Assembly: GCA_964017195.1 (NCBI GenBank)
Contig: OZ024900.1
Location: forward strand, 26,124,429-26,188,428
DNA length: 64,000 nt
Direction: 5' to 3'
From: Siderastrea radians
Taxonomy: Eukaryota > Cnidaria > Anthozoa > Scleractinia > Rhizangiidae
The position numbers and the translations under genes were made by a program. Below are positions 32,040-40,919 of this stretch, piece by piece. Within the stretch, counting starts at the first letter, position 1, and every line of letters begins with the position of its first letter. The notes under the pieces are model-generated. The model was not told the origin of the DNA. It made no database searches and worked only from the letters and a program-made list of their open reading frames with translations.

Positions 32040-33819
32040 TCACGCACTTGTTTGATACTCGATACGAAGTATAATTGCGTTGTAACTTTTCCAAATATCA
32101 TCATTCATATTTAGTTCAAAAGCCAAAATCCCAGACGAAGGCATTTGGAAAGAATTTAGGTTTATTGTCTGATACCACCCACTTTTTTTTGAGGTAAAAT
32201 TTCTTGAAGAGCTTAGAGTTCCAGTAAAAAAATTCCGTAAAGATGTTTTGAGTTTCAAAGATATTTTTTTGTGTCTATGTACAGTGACATGAGAACCCGA
32301 AGAAGTGATTGGACGCGTACAATATATATCAATATTTTTCAAAATCGCTTCACCTGGCAATGACATTATTTCGGCGCCATTTAAAACAAAATTTTTGTTC
32401 CCTTTTGTCGAATTTAAAAAACCGTTTATGTGGTGAATGGAAGAGCGTAGTTGATGCCCGTTTAAAGACAAATCTGTTTGCATTACCATTTTACCATTTT
32501 CTACAACGTACGCCGTATCATACACATCCGAGTCTACATTACTCTGTGATCCTTTGACTCCATATACAATCAAATAACCAACTCCTTGAGTGGAGCTACT
32601 TGCAGTGCCCTGACAATGCATGTCAATGTAAATGTATTCGGGAGGAGTTATGCTCCACTTATGTAAGTGAACAATCGATCTACTGTAATTAACAAACAGC
32701 TTAGTTGATTGTTGACCAATATTTAGTGAAGTGGAAACGACACTCACTGACAAATTTGTTGTGCTTGGAGTGAAAAATTCAATAGCTAAAGTGTACTCGC
32801 CTTCTGGAAGTTTGAACATGTTAAAGCCAATGCGAGAAGAATACTCATTTTGAGCGTCTTTCCCCATTTTAAATTTATAAGCTTTTTTGTTGACGTTGTG
32901 GGGGGAACCAGAAAAGTCAACAATGCCATCAACTATTATGTTGTTTTCACTTGAAGATTCATCGGCATTTTCCATGAGATACCTGAAAACGTCTTTCTTG
33001 TTGGTTGAGCTGGTGATGTGAGACTCCTTGATTTTTGTGTCAAAGTAAGTTTTCAGCCCTACAGTCACATCACCTTTGGCGGCGTGTACCTTACAGCTGA
33101 CATAGCCGACATTAGCTGCTGATTTTATGTCTTTGTCATCGGTGTTCAAGTTGATTATTGTTTTTTCATTTAAATTCAAGTTTCCAGTCATATTGTTGGT
33201 GCCATCAACTTTGAGAAACTTTTTTTGTGTCATGTCATCAATTCTGTTGTTAACAAACTCGACACATGCGGCGTCTCTTTGGTTTGATGGAAGATCAAGA
33301 TTGATAATTGATTTATTTTTCATATCAATATCAGCTCCTTTATCCAGTTTTTTTTTCAAGCTGATTTTCGACATATTTTTTATTTACTCCATGGTCTGAA
33401 TTAACTGGGTCTTTGATATTTGTTATGAAATGGTTGTTCATGTCTAAAGATTGTAGCATAGACCCGCCTTCTTTTTTACTCAAGAATATATTCCGGGCTG
33501 TATTATAAGAGATGGCTTTATCCGTGTTTCCATGAATTGGGTACGGCTGTGGTTGTAAAATTAGGTCTCCGTTCATAGTTGCTCCTGTCTTTTTCACAAA
33601 CTGAGTTGTATCCACACTTGGAATCTTAGTTATTTCAGAATCGAGATAAGATTTTGTAACCACATCATTATTATTAGTTCCTTGTTTCACATTAACCAGT
33701 TTTTTATTTTCCATATCGTAATCACCATCAGAATTTAGTTTAAAACCTAGACCTTGTAGACCTTGAACACCAGATGAAGTTGTGCTGGTTGATGAAGGTT
33801 GTTCATTAAAAATTCCCAT
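32040..33819 (-). pseudogene. Fibre/spike-like protein, two frames split at an A9 run (E2)
   Basis: From the ATG at 33819 the first frame (159 residues) has a short collagen-like GVQGLQGLG stretch and then repeats of the type DMxNKxIxNIKxPxxxxDxxxKxYVxxxI, like phage tail-fibre stem repeats. It runs out at 33340. The second frame (444 residues, 33374 to 32040) continues the same repeats (MKNKSIINLDLP; LNEKTIINLN) and adds a larger C-terminal domain, presumably the receptor-binding head. The frames differ by one base at a run of nine T on the plus strand (33350-33358). This is either a real lesion, a sequencing artefact or polymerase slippage. The role in host attachment is inferred from layout. 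Confidence 0.6.
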
Positions 33820-33838
33820 ATATGAATAGATTAGATTA
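33820..33838 (-). promoter_or_regulatory. E2 late-type motif (AATCTAATCTATTCATAT)
   Basis: Directly upstream of the fibre start on the minus strand: two TCTAAT units, then CATAT. Confidence 0.5.
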
Positions 33839-33847
33839 TGATTTTAG

Positions 33848-34489
33848 TTATTGTATATTTCCATAAAAGTTTCTCTTTATCATATTCTTTGGTTTGTCTA
33901 CATACAGGAACGAATACGGTTTTTTGGTTGCTTTGATGTATTGATTCTTATCAATACCAAGTTCTCTTGATATCAGACTACGTTCGTTAGAGCTTGGGAA
34001 TTCATAAACACAAAAATGACTGCAATTCAGCCGTATTTCTTTTGGCGTTGCATAGAAAGATTGACTCAGATAAATAACTGAACAATTTTTATGCCGTCCT
34101 CTTATAAAATAATTGATCAAAGGTTTCTGGTTTTTTTCACATGCGAAATCGTCAAAAATGACTATCTTTTGTGAATCATCTTCCATACCTTCAACTGGTG
34201 TAATTTTATCACAGCTGCAGACGAGTACATCATAGCCGACTGATTGACTAATTTCATTTAATATATTCATCATATCCTGGTATTTATCCTGTTCCAAGTT
34301 TTTAGCGTACAAATGAATCTGATCATAATAAACCAGAGGCTTCATCAACATATGATAAAGCAGATTAGTTTTCCCAGATCCTGAAGCACCACAAATCAGC
34401 AAACGGAAAGTGTCATCTGGCATATATTTATACAATTGTTTGTAACTGTTCGTTTTGTCACTATTACTATCGTAATTAGGTATTTCCAT
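33848..34489 (-). CDS. Genome-packaging ATPase (A32/FtsK-HerA type, E2)
   Basis: 213 residues. Walker A is GASGSGKT (residues 34-41). Walker B is KIVIFDDF (108-115). A polar motif follows in the next strand (CSVIYLSQSFYATP, 136-149), like the sensor of the HerA/FtsK superfamily. Short size, lone ATPase domain and place next to capsid genes fit the packaging ATPases that Polintons and large DNA viruses use to pump DNA into the procapsid. The frame is intact, starts at an ATG with TCTAATATATTATAT immediately upstream, and is divergent from the coiled-coil gene. Its E1 counterpart would lie left of the window. Confidence 0.85.
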   Translation of the reverse strand: MEIPNYDSNSDKTNSYKQLYKYMPDDTFRLLICGASGSGKTNLLYHMLMKPLVYYDQIHLYAKNLEQDKYQDMMNILNEISQSVGYDVLVCSCDKITPVEGMEDDSQKIVIFDDFACEKNQKPLINYFIRGRHKNCSVIYLSQSFYATPKEIRLNCSHFCVYEFPSSNERSLISRELGIDKNQYIKATKKPYSFLYVDKPKNMIKRNFYGNIQ

Positions 34490-34508
34490 ATATAATATAT
34501 TAGATAAC
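34490..34508 (-). promoter_or_regulatory. E2 late-type motif before ATPase
   Basis: TTATCTAATATATTATAT abuts the ATPase start codon on the minus strand. Confidence 0.5.
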
Positions 34509-34510
34509 TT

Positions 34511-34553
34511 CAGAGATAAGTTGAGATAAGTTGAGATAAGTTGAGATAAGTTT
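34511..34553. repeat. Tandem repeat, four TTGAGATAAG-type units
   Basis: CAGAGATAAG then three perfect TTGAGATAAG units lie in the 82-bp gap between the divergent ATPase and coiled-coil genes, a likely regulatory position. Confidence 0.8.
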
Positions 34554-34571
34554 TATCAAGCAATATATATT

Positions 34572-35701
34572 ATGGACATAGAAAGAATGATGAAAATATC
34601 ACAGTCTAAAATAAATGCTGGTAAACAAGTCAGAAATGTTCGAAACACGCTGAAAGAATTCAAACATGGATTACAAGATGTTCAAGAGGAATTATCTGAG
34701 GTGTATAAGCCGATTGTTAAAGCACAAGAGGATGTCAAACAAAAGATTGACGAGAAACAGGACAAAATGCTTGAACAGTTGCAGAAAAACCAAAAAGCAT
34801 TAACATCAGGGCTTGAAGATCTTCTTATGTTTCAGCAATTACCTGATGAAAAACAGCAAGAAACGAAACTCCCTATTGATTATGAACCTGCTATGATGAA
34901 ACCTGAATTTAAGTCTGATGTTGATAAAGGTTTTGATAAAGATGAAATACAAAAATTGACCAAGTATGAATTATATCCTCCGAGCGATGTATTGAAGGCT
35001 TCAATTGATGGAACCCTGGACATTGATGAATACGACAAAAATCTTGGTGAACTAATCAAAGAAATAGGTAGACAGAAGGCTCATTTATCTACTACCAAAA
35101 AAAATCGAGCAAAAAATAAAGACCGAATTGATGAAATAACAAAAGACATCAAGTTGTTACAAAAATATAAAAATCGTATAAAAATTATACCTGAAGGTAA
35201 AAAGACCATTGGAACAGGTTATACACAACCAAAACGTAATGCTTACAAAATATCATCTGGGGGCAAATATGGTAATTTGATGATCGATATTCCTAAATTA
35301 ATGGGACAATTGCATTTAGTAGCAAAGAAGGATGGTGAAAAAGTACTTGATAAAAAGGTTGATTTTGACACTCTTGATTTGTTGACAAAGAGATTCAACA
35401 GCAAAAAGAAGTACTTAACAGTGACCTGTCAAAGATGGTTTTCAATCAATTGAATAAACTCGGTGAGTTACCTATCCACAGAACTTCTAAAAAATTCTCC
35501 AAATTAGGGTCTGGAGTAGTCTATTTTAACGATACGAATGATCTCATCAATCGGATGGAATTACTTGGTGGGTCGATAATGGCTGGAAATGATGGTGCGA
35601 AGAGTGAATTTTCCGAGATAGCGCATAAATTGTATGAATTGGGTAAAATCGATAACAATCAGCTTAATGATCTATTGAAAAGTTATGTCATCAAATTGTA
35701 A
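34572..35701 (+). pseudogene. Coiled-coil virion-associated protein, one frameshift (E2)
   Basis: The first frame (293 residues) is rich in charged helices: ISQSKINAGKQVRNVRNTLK, VKQKIDEKQDKMLEQLQKNQ and, later, an IDEITKDIKLLQKYKNRIK coil. A Gly-rich basic segment (SGGKYGNLMID) follows. Near 35420 the frame changes and the second frame (88 residues to 35701) carries GELPIHRTSKKFSKLGSG and ends with ELLGGSIMAGNDG and a helix LYELGKIDNNQL. The C-terminus matches the E1 fragment at 2-220. LLGG-S fits the adenain consensus (M/I/L)xGG-x, so it may be a protease substrate. Function unknown; a scaffold or core role is inferred. Confidence 0.6.
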
Positions 35702-35710
35702 TTTCATTGT

Positions 35711-35734
35711 TTATCTAATCTAATCTAAATATAT
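35711..35734 (+). promoter_or_regulatory. E2 late-type motif (TTATCTAATCTAATCTAAATATAT)
   Basis: Three TCTAA(T) units then ATATAT directly before the penton-like start: the clearest copy of the late-type motif. Confidence 0.55.
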
Positions 35735-36499
35735 ATGCAAGAACGAGCAATTAATATCAATTCGTTTAATCGACAGAAGATTGGAAGATCTCGTCCAGAG
35801 GATTATACAATCAAATTTGACCCCGTCATGCATCTGGATACCGAGATGCGTCATGAATTAGCAGTAGATCGAGTAACAATGACGTACTCATGGCATAATA
35901 TCAATGCAGAATATGGTAACAACCAGATAAAATATACAAAAAACAATGGTTCTACTTGGAAAACAATCAATTTTGTTGACGGAATGTATAGTTATAACGA
36001 CATTTCTGAATATATCATTGGGGTTGTTACACAAAACGGAGATCAGCCAAGTAATAATCAGGTTGGGGTGAAGATTTATTTTGTGCTTTCGTCATACCGC
36101 GTTGTTGTCGAACTCGGAAATGATTGGCAATTAGATATACGGAATTCGACATTCAGTGATTTAATTGGATTCGAACCAAAAATTATAACACAGACAGAAT
36201 ATAGCACCAAGTTACCAAATATCACCAATTCTATCGACACTATACACATAAATTGTGACGTTGTAACGGATTCAATCACAGATGGAAAATTCAGTAATAC
36301 TTTGGCTATAATACCAACCGATAATCTCACAAGAAGCTATCCATTTACATTCGAACCAAGACGTGCGCTATTCAGTCCAGTTTCAAAAACGATGATCTCT
36401 GAAATGCGCATCACACTGACAGATTCAATAGGAAGATCAATAGATTTGAATGGTATCGATTGGCACATGACATTAATCCTGAGATCCAGTTTTATCTAA
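35735..36499 (+). CDS. Penton-like minor capsid protein (E2)
   Basis: 254 residues, intact. Conserved with E1 at DYTIKFDPVMHL, TMTYSWHNINAEYGNNQIKY, TWKTINFVDGMYSYNDI, LPNITNSIDTIHINCDV and RSYPFTFEPRRALF. Beta-rich composition and size fit a single-jelly-roll penton of Polinton-class viruses, which forms the capsid vertices. The assignment rests on size, position just before the capsid genes and reciprocity with E1, not on a detected family match. The E1 relative has an in-frame fusion to the previous gene; here a stop at 35701 and a clear motif separate them. Confidence 0.65.
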   Translation: MQERAININSFNRQKIGRSRPEDYTIKFDPVMHLDTEMRHELAVDRVTMTYSWHNINAEYGNNQIKYTKNNGSTWKTINFVDGMYSYNDISEYIIGVVTQNGDQPSNNQVGVKIYFVLSSYRVVVELGNDWQLDIRNSTFSDLIGFEPKIITQTEYSTKLPNITNSIDTIHINCDVVTDSITDGKFSNTLAIIPTDNLTRSYPFTFEPRRALFSPVSKTMISEMRITLTDSIGRSIDLNGIDWHMTLILRSSFI

Positions 36500-36510
36500 T
36501 ATATTGATAT
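36493..36510 (+). promoter_or_regulatory. E2 late-type motif (TATCTAATATATTGATAT)
   Basis: The stop codon of the penton-like gene lies inside the motif; it abuts the ATG at 36511. Confidence 0.5.
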
Positions 36511-36876
36511 ATGACACGCCAAAGTGAATTAAAGAGAAGATACGATCCAGAAATTGGCAGATATGTAAAAAAACATATTCATTCTAGAGAAATACACGGT
36601 GAAGGATTAATGGATATTTTCAAATCAGTTGGAAGCAAGCTATTTGGTAAAACAGCTAAGGAAATAGCTAAAAAAGCAGCTACCACCGCAGCAACAAAAG
36701 CAGCAACAAAAACAGGGGAGCATCTTGGTAATAAAGCAGGAGATAGAATCATTCAATTGCTAAGCAAAAAACAACCAGAACAACAAACTATTAGTAAAGC
36801 TACTGAAAGACCATTGACTGATTTCGAAATTGCTCAGAGAGTCAATCAACTAATTTCAGGAGGTAAAATTATCTAA
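36511..36876 (+). CDS. Small basic protein with maturation sites and amphipathic helix (pVI-like candidate, E2)
   Basis: 121 residues. An acidic/basic leader (YDPEIGRYVKKHIHSRE) ends in IHGE-G at residues 28-32, which fits the adenain site (M/I/L)xGx-G. ISGG-K at 115-119 near the C-terminus fits (M/I/L)xGG-x. The mature part would begin GLMDIFKSVGSKLFGK, an amphipathic helix, followed by A/K/T-rich heptads. Adenovirus protein VI is likewise cleaved by adenain and disrupts membranes with an N-terminal amphipathic helix. The analogy is by layout, not homology. It sits between penton-like and capsid genes in both elements. Confidence 0.5.
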   Translation: MTRQSELKRRYDPEIGRYVKKHIHSREIHGEGLMDIFKSVGSKLFGKTAKEIAKKAATTAATKAATKTGEHLGNKAGDRIIQLLSKKQPEQQTISKATERPLTDFEIAQRVNQLISGGKII

Positions 36877-36887
36877 TCTAATGTTAT
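36870..36887 (+). promoter_or_regulatory. E2 late-type motif (TATCTAATCTAATGTTAT)
   Basis: Two TCTAAT units that also contain the stop codon of the upstream gene; abuts the ATG at 36888. Confidence 0.5.
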
Positions 36888-38243
36888 ATGGAATCTTATA
36901 GAAACCCAAAATATGTTGAAAGATACGAAGATGTTATTTTTGAACTAGAAACACCACTGAATACAGTAGTTGCAAACACTCGTTCTCAAAAGAAAGACGG
37001 ATATCGTTTCGTTGTTGATAATTCAGGAGAAGTGACTCCTTTTGACTGGTATAATGCACGTGTCGGAATCAGTTTCAAAGTCAATAAACTTGCAGATGGA
37101 ACCAACATAGCAGGTAACGATCAGAATGGTATCGTGAATTCAATTCATAGTTTCATAAGGAATTTTGATATCAAACTCAACGGGAAAAAGGTATATGATT
37201 GTAACGACGCCAATCACTGTGTCAATATCAAATCCCTACTGGAATATTCTCCAGGTTACGTACAATCGACAGGGACTAACGAGTGTTTTCATCTGGATAC
37301 TTCAAGGAATGCAGATGCAGAGAAATATACAAAGAGAATTGTAACTCACAGACGAAATGCTGCTAATAATGCTGATGATGCAGGAACAATGTTGATGGAT
37401 GAAAATCCCAATTATAACAAAGGATTTGCTGAAAGGAAACTGCTTCTGGGAGCGTCTCTTGTGGTCACCAGAGAATTGCCTCTTAATAGATATAGTTTTT
37501 TTGAAGCTCTTGAAACGAATCTACTGCCATCAGGTCGATTGGAAATGAACATTGAATTCGAATCAGATGCCAATTTGATCTGGCAGGCAGCAGATAATTG
37601 TAGAGTTGTGTTGACAAAGCTGGAACTGATCGTACCACGAATCACATTTAACAGTGAAGGACAAAGCCTGTATATGAGCAAATTTCTGAAACCGTATAAA
37701 TGGACATACCTCCGTGAAAACATTGAAAGAAGTAATTCATCGACACAGCGTGCTGGTCATTTCAAGATATCCAGTGGGATTTCAAGACCAAGGCATGTTT
37801 TCGTTTTCATAATCAACGATGCAGATGTTGGTAGACAGACAAGCAACCCATTTCTTTATAACACCTTTTCAGTCAGTACAGATCCTAGAACCCTTCAGAA
37901 TTGTCATCTTGAAGTTGGCAATGGCAATGAGTATCCTGAGATTCATTACACACCCGCAACAGATCTCAGCAGGGTATACAGAGATGTTCTGAAATACGTT
38001 CACAAGAACAATGAATTCAGTGAGGGATCACTTCTCAACATCAGTAATTTCCAGACACTCTTTCCAATTCTGTATTTCGATCTCACCAAGCAGAAGGCAG
38101 ACATCAGAGACGGAACAACAAAACTTACTTTCCGTTATGAGCTTTCAGGAACAACAGCCACAGCCTATTCAGTTTATGCCCTCACATTGTATGAACAGGA
38201 AGCTGAACTGGTGCAGCAGAACGGTAAATTGCTTTTCAGATAA
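36888..38243 (+). CDS. Major capsid protein (E2)
   Basis: 451 residues, intact. Beta-rich throughout, with tryptophan/tyrosine-rich strands (DWYNARVGISFKVNK; NRYSFFEALETNLLPSG; KFLKPYKWTYLREN) and a conserved C-terminal LNISNFQTLFPILYFDLT. The E1 pseudogene matches it end to end. Length is at the lower end for double-jelly-roll capsid proteins, but two barrels would fit, and it is the largest structural protein of the block. In Polinton-class viruses this protein forms the trimeric capsomers. Fold is inferred from context. Confidence 0.7.
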   Translation: MESYRNPKYVERYEDVIFELETPLNTVVANTRSQKKDGYRFVVDNSGEVTPFDWYNARVGISFKVNKLADGTNIAGNDQNGIVNSIHSFIRNFDIKLNGKKVYDCNDANHCVNIKSLLEYSPGYVQSTGTNECFHLDTSRNADAEKYTKRIVTHRRNAANNADDAGTMLMDENPNYNKGFAERKLLLGASLVVTRELPLNRYSFFEALETNLLPSGRLEMNIEFESDANLIWQAADNCRVVLTKLELIVPRITFNSEGQSLYMSKFLKPYKWTYLRENIERSNSSTQRAGHFKISSGISRPRHVFVFIINDADVGRQTSNPFLYNTFSVSTDPRTLQNCHLEVGNGNEYPEIHYTPATDLSRVYRDVLKYVHKNNEFSEGSLLNISNFQTLFPILYFDLTKQKADIRDGTTKLTFRYELSGTTATAYSVYALTLYEQEAELVQQNGKLLFR

Positions 38244-38469
38244 ATGGAATAATTGTCTAAAGAATAATAAATAGCTATGAATTTTGTCAAAAGAATAGTG
38301 AATGGAATAATTTTCATCAAAAGAATAGTATGTAGATATAAATTTCATCAAAGGAATAGTGAATGGAATAATTTTTATGAATGGAATGATTTTTATCGAA
38401 AGAATAGTGTATGGATTTAGTTAATATCATAAAAAACATATTTAATCTAACATATATCATATACAAGAT
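38244..38469. repeat. Degenerate tandem repeats in the capsid/minor protein gap
   Basis: Units of about 30-40 bp related to TTTCATCAAAAGAATAGTG-AATGGAATAA recur at least four times (around 38284, 38315, 38342 and 38390). The gap is 226 bp, the longest inside the capsid block. AATCTAACATATATCATATACAAG precedes the next start. A binding-site array or packaging signal is possible. Confidence 0.6.
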
Positions 38470-39333
38470 ATGTCATATGTTAAATATGGAGTGAAATTAT
38501 CTGCTGGACAGAAAGAAAAACTAGCGAAAGCTTTGTCAAATAAATCAGCTATAACGATACGATTGACAAAAAGTGATTTGACTGGTAATGATGAACTGAT
38601 GCTCACTAGAACACAATTGAAACGTATACAAAAAGCGATGAAAAACAAAACAGGTGTTGATTTGAAAATTAGTAAAACCCAGATCAGACATCTCGTACAG
38701 GAGGGAGGTTCTCTCTGGAGTTCATTGTTGACACTTGGTGCGAAAGCCCTTCCTTTTGCAACCAAGGCTGTTTCAAAAGCTTTGCCTGCTCTGGCAACAG
38801 GTGCCTTGTCTGGATTGGCGAGTCTTGGTGTTGACAAGATATTTGGAAAGGGACAATCAGGTGGTTTTTTGATTCCACAAGACAAAATCAATCAACTGAT
38901 AAAGCATAAGGATCTATTGACAAAAAAGCAGAAAGAACAAATTGTAACAGCTCTTCACACAGGAGGTCAACTCGTTGTTAAGCCAACAAAAACACAGTCT
39001 GGGGGCTTTCTTGGTGCCCTTTTGGCTTCTATCGGTGTTCCAATGTTGATTAATGCTCTGACAGGAAAGGGATTACAAGTTGACAAACATGGATTAACAG
39101 GATCTGTTCCTATCTATGTTCCAAGCGCTTTAAATAAAGATGGAGGGTTAATTGCCCCATCGCATTATAGATCACCTCCATTTATTGGTACATGGGGTAA
39201 TCCTATCGGGTTGGGTGTCAAACCAAAAAAGGATATCCAAAAAAAAAGAACAACAAAAAAAAAGGGCAAGGGTCTGCTTCTAGGAAAAAACAGTCCATTC
39301 AACGGAATCCCATTGCTAGGAGCAATTCTGTAA
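38470..39333 (+). CDS. Hydrophobic minor virion protein (E2)
   Basis: 287 residues. An N-terminal K-rich domain repeats the form LSAGQKEKLAKAL and LTRTQLKRIQKAM. Hydrophobic Gly/Ala segments follow (KALPALATGALSGLASLGVD), then LITKK-type basic motifs, then GGFLGALLASIGVPMLINAL and GKGLQ. The tail is basic (KKKDIQKKRTTKKKGKGL). The E1 gene at 2739 has the same order. Position next to capsid and protease suggests a minor capsid or DNA-binding core protein. Function is not known. Its stop lies 5 bp before the protease frame. Confidence 0.6.
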   Translation: MSYVKYGVKLSAGQKEKLAKALSNKSAITIRLTKSDLTGNDELMLTRTQLKRIQKAMKNKTGVDLKISKTQIRHLVQEGGSLWSSLLTLGAKALPFATKAVSKALPALATGALSGLASLGVDKIFGKGQSGGFLIPQDKINQLIKHKDLLTKKQKEQIVTALHTGGQLVVKPTKTQSGGFLGALLASIGVPMLINALTGKGLQVDKHGLTGSVPIYVPSALNKDGGLIAPSHYRSPPFIGTWGNPIGLGVKPKKDIQKKRTTKKKGKGLLLGKNSPFNGIPLLGAIL

Positions 39334-39338
39334 AATTC

Positions 39339-40043
39339 GTGAACAAACCATTGAGTAATTATGATCTGTTGAATTGGGTAAAAAAACTGGGAATAAAACA
39401 TTTCAGAGGTGTTTATAGTAGAGATGCATTACCAATAAAAATATTAAAAAATGAAGTAGGGATAATCAATTTGGATTCACAAATAGGGTCTGGTACGCAT
39501 TGGGTAGCATATAGAAACGGTAAAAATGTAGCTGAATACTTTGATAGTTTTGGGTTAATAATGCCATCAGAGATTCAAAAATATCTATCAACAAGTGGAA
39601 AACAAATATTTCATTCAGGAGATGAGATCCAAGAGAGAGATTCAGTCCTTTGTGGATATTGGTGTTTATACTATCTAATGGAGAGACAAAAAGGCGTTCC
39701 TATGCTTAATGTCATCCATAATGCAAATTTCGATATGAATGATCAAAGTGTCAATCATCGTTTCATTATTGATTACTTTAAAAATAAGCAAGGAGGTGAA
39801 AATCCGTTAAGCAAACCACTTGAAGCATCAAAATGGGCTGAGAAAATAGTCAGGAAAGTAATTCCATCAACAGACCACGTATTTGACAGATATTGGAGTG
39901 GTGATATTTTGAAAGGTGCTTTTAATAATAAAACAGGTATAACAAGCAATAAATTCTGGACTAAACCAAAGAAGGGTACTGTCATGCGTTTGGTGAAAAA
40001 TCCAAAAACTGGTAAATATGAAAACGTATATATTGAACCTTAA
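39339..40043 (+). CDS. Adenain-type protease fused to an 80-residue C-terminal module (E2)
   Basis: The protease part (about 150 residues) has His54 in GTHWVA, Asp69 in YFDSFG, Gln98 and Cys105 in LCGYWC, as in adenovirus protease. The extra C-terminal module begins around LEASKWAEKI and contains STDHVFDRYWSGDI, then KGTVMRLVKNPKTGKYENV. In E1 the same module stands behind the PLA2 gene. No ATG opens the frame: at the position where E1 has its ATG the E2 codon is GTA, and the frame shown begins with GTG. The start is therefore lost, non-AUG, or supplied by frameshifting from the previous gene. Confidence 0.75.
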   Translation: MNKPLSNYDLLNWVKKLGIKHFRGVYSRDALPIKILKNEVGIINLDSQIGSGTHWVAYRNGKNVAEYFDSFGLIMPSEIQKYLSTSGKQIFHSGDEIQERDSVLCGYWCLYYLMERQKGVPMLNVIHNANFDMNDQSVNHRFIIDYFKNKQGGENPLSKPLEASKWAEKIVRKVIPSTDHVFDRYWSGDILKGAFNNKTGITSNKFWTKPKKGTVMRLVKNPKTGKYENVYIEP

Positions 40044-40067
40044 TCTAATCTAATCATATTATATATA
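40041..40067 (+). promoter_or_regulatory. E2 late-type motif before PLA2 gene
   Basis: TAATCTAATCTAATCATATT and ATATATA precede the ATG; the first TAA is the protease stop. Confidence 0.5.
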
Positions 40068-40919
40068 ATGGTTAAAAGTTATTGTGTACGAGAAAGGAAG
40101 CTGACAAATTCAGTACCAGGTTCTGAACATTACGTTAGAACCAAGAATAACAGATTAATGATGAAATCGACATGCATCAGCTGTCATTCAACTAAAACGA
40201 AATTCGTCAAACAGACGGGAAACGGGTCAGCCCGTCGTCAGGGGCGGGCATATTAGATACAGTAGCATCGACTGGTACTGATTTATTGATTCACCACGGT
40301 ATTCCTTGGCTTGGAAAAAAGGCAGTTGAAATGGGAAGATATTATGGATCAGAAGCCTTGAGAAACCCAAAACTGCAGAAAAAGGCTATCGATTATGCTC
40401 TGGATAAGTTGAATCCAATGATTCAAAATGTCGGAAGTCAAGCTCTTGATCAATTATCAACCAAAATCAGACCAAATAGAAAGTATAAAACCGACAGAAA
40501 GGATTTGGATGGCGCTGGTGTTGATATACATAAACTAATTGGGAAATTACCGACACCAAAAGCTGGATTCACTCCAGGTAAGTATAAATATTTAGGTCCG
40601 TATAATCCGCTGGAAGAGCAGCTGCAGTACGATAAAAATACTGGCAAGGTGACCAAATGGAATGTAAAACCTCTTAACAAGGTCGATGAAATAGCAGCTC
40701 ATCATGATATTTGTTGACATGGGGAAAAACAAGATTGAATGTGACAAACAAATGGTCAAGTCATTGGATGAAATACCTTATGGACAAATGCCAAAATGGG
40801 GACAAACAGCACGATTTCTAATCAACACGAAGCAGAAACTAGGCCTTGGTGCAACAAAACAAAGGAAGACAAAAAACGGGAAAGGCCGTCGAGTGAAGAA
40901 AACTGGCAAGAAAAATTAG
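40068..40919 (+). pseudogene. DUF5679-like zinc ribbon + PLA2-like protein, two frameshifts (E2)
   Basis: The ATG at 40068 opens a zinc-ribbon-like domain (SYCVRERKLTNSV; a CISC pair near residue 36; basic tail). At a G-rich run near 40240 the frame changes to a linker with HHGIPWLGKKAVEMGRYYG. The PLA2-like domain follows: calcium loop with YLGPYNPLEEQ and the His-Asp dyad in AAHHDIC. Immediately after the dyad a stop (40715-40717) appears, consistent with a 2-base loss. The third frame continues to 40919 (KMPKWGQTARFL, then KQKLGLG and a basic tail). The gene cannot make a complete enzyme. E1 carries the same gene with different lesions. Confidence 0.75.

Noticed and set aside
31786..32055. 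Plus-strand 89-codon frame between the 2-TM and fibre genes
   Set aside because: It starts with TTG, has no promoter-like motif, is a low-complexity Ile/Phe/Ser run opposite minus-strand genes.
34511..34553. CRISPR-like array
   Set aside because: Units are contiguous 10-mers without spacers, in a eukaryotic virus.
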